Below are positions 14,241 to 14,924 of a stretch of DNA of 14,924 bases, piece by piece. Position numbers and translations under genes: made by a program. The stretch spans positions 1 through 14,924 of the forward strand of contig JAEZHS010000439.1 of the NCBI GenBank assembly GCA_023436825.1, given 5' to 3'. Position 1 is the stretch's first letter. Every line of letters starts with the position of its first letter. This stretch comes from Pseudomonadota bacterium. GTDB lineage: Bacteria > Pseudomonadota > Alphaproteobacteria > Reyranellales > Reyranellaceae. The notes below the pieces were generated by a model. That model was given only the letters and a program-made list of their open reading frames with translations. It did not search any database and was not told the DNA's origin.

Positions 14241-14849
14241 GTGACCGTCAAAATCTATGGGCCCACTGCTTCACGTGCGGCACGCGCGCTGTGGATCGTG
14301 CACGAGCTCGGCATTCCGTTCGAGCACGTCGCGATGGAGATGAAGGATCTCAAGAACGCCGACTACCTGAAGATCAATCCCAACGGCAAGGTGCCTGCCC
14401 TGGTCGACGGCGACTTCAAGCTCTTCGAATCGATGGCGATCAATCTCTATCTCGCCGCCAAGCACGGCAAGGACGGCTTCTTCCCCGCGAGCCTCGAGGA
14501 TCAGGCGATCTGCCATCAGTGGAGCTTCTGGGGCATGACCGAGGTCGAGAAGCCCCTGCTCACCATCCTGATCGACATGTTCATGACGGCGCCCGACAAG
14601 CGCAAGCCCGAGGCCGTGGCCGAGGCCCAGAAGGCGCTGCCCAAGCCGTTCGGCGTGCTGAACGGCGCGCTGCAGGGGCGTGACTATCTTCTCGGTTCGA
14701 AGTTCACCGTCGCCGATCTGAACCTGGCGTCGATCTGCAGCTGGGCCAAGCCGATCAAGTTCGACTTCAGCCCCTTCCCCAATGCAGGTGCCTGGCTCGA
14801 CCGCTGCCTGTCGCGCCCGGCCTACAAGGCGGCGCGGACGGCGAAGTAG
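14241..14849 (+). CDS. Glutathione S-transferase family protein
   Basis: This 202-residue cytosolic GST has an N-terminal thioredoxin-like domain (about 1-75) with TASRAARAL (Ser11 is a candidate catalytic residue), the cis-proline segment NPNGKVPAL (Pro52) and the glutathione-binding Glu63-Ser64. The helical C-terminal domain has FTVADLNLAS, the N-capping/hydrophobic-staple region. GTG 14241 is the start, with AGGGGA about seven bases upstream. It lies 67 bp after the Rieske stop on the same strand. GSTs in aromatic-degradation operons open rings, dehalogenate or detoxify intermediates; which applies here is unknown. It appears intact. Confidence 0.9.
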   Translation: MTVKIYGPTASRAARALWIVHELGIPFEHVAMEMKDLKNADYLKINPNGKVPALVDGDFKLFESMAINLYLAAKHGKDGFFPASLEDQAICHQWSFWGMTEVEKPLLTILIDMFMTAPDKRKPEAVAEAQKALPKPFGVLNGALQGRDYLLGSKFTVADLNLASICSWAKPIKFDFSPFPNAGAWLDRCLSRPAYKAARTAK

Positions 14850-14924
14850 CTCCGGAGCGCCGATCTCCAGGTCCGCTCATGCTCTTCGTCTTCCGGACCG
14901 CGCGCGTCCCGCGCGCTCATAATC

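Overview
The window is high-GC bacterial DNA, most likely from an alphaproteobacterium. This rests on an HWE-family histidine kinase paired with a lone receiver protein, the style of the Rieske/MetY/GST catabolic genes, and dispersed hairpin repeats of a rhizobial flavour. The genus cannot be fixed from sequence alone.

Layout. (1) Bases 255-3384 and 13334-14849 together form one metabolic operon on the + strand: an O-acetylhomoserine sulfhydrylase-type PLP enzyme, an intact Rieske ring-hydroxylating oxygenase alpha subunit, a second tandem Rieske oxygenase, and a glutathione S-transferase. The first three genes are linked by TGATG stop/start overlaps. The first 254 bases hold no gene I can support. 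(2) The second Rieske gene is cut in two. Its first 168 codons end at 3381 and its last 277 codons resume at 13340. Between them lies about 9.95 kb of foreign DNA bordered by a directly repeated TGCAACTG (7-8 bp) and by short imperfect inverted termini. Joining the halves restores a 445-residue protein, against 444 for its neighbour.

(3) The insert (about 3384-13334) is a mosaic with no recognisable transposase or integrase. From left to right it carries: an alpha/beta hydrolase; a creatininase scrap; two overlapping unknown ORFs that look like a frameshifted gene; a two-gene unit ending in an XRE-type DNA-binding protein; an HWE histidine kinase with a receiver-only response regulator; a 530-bp non-coding stretch with a parS-like palindrome; an AraC-family regulator; a minus-strand phage relic (tail-collar protein lacking its N-terminus, small membrane protein, small lipoprotein, M15 peptidase); a GFA-family fragment lacking its N-terminus; an OmpA-type lipoprotein with a strong terminator, between two 99-bp direct repeats; and a small conserved-looking protein.

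Functionally, the outer genes suggest a catabolic or sulfur-related operon whose second oxygenase was inactivated by the insertion. The phage relic looks like the end of a prophage late operon (tail fibre, then lysis genes). The inserted sensor/regulator genes have no visible target inside the window. The main discovery candidate is the large transposase-less insertion with a target-site duplication.
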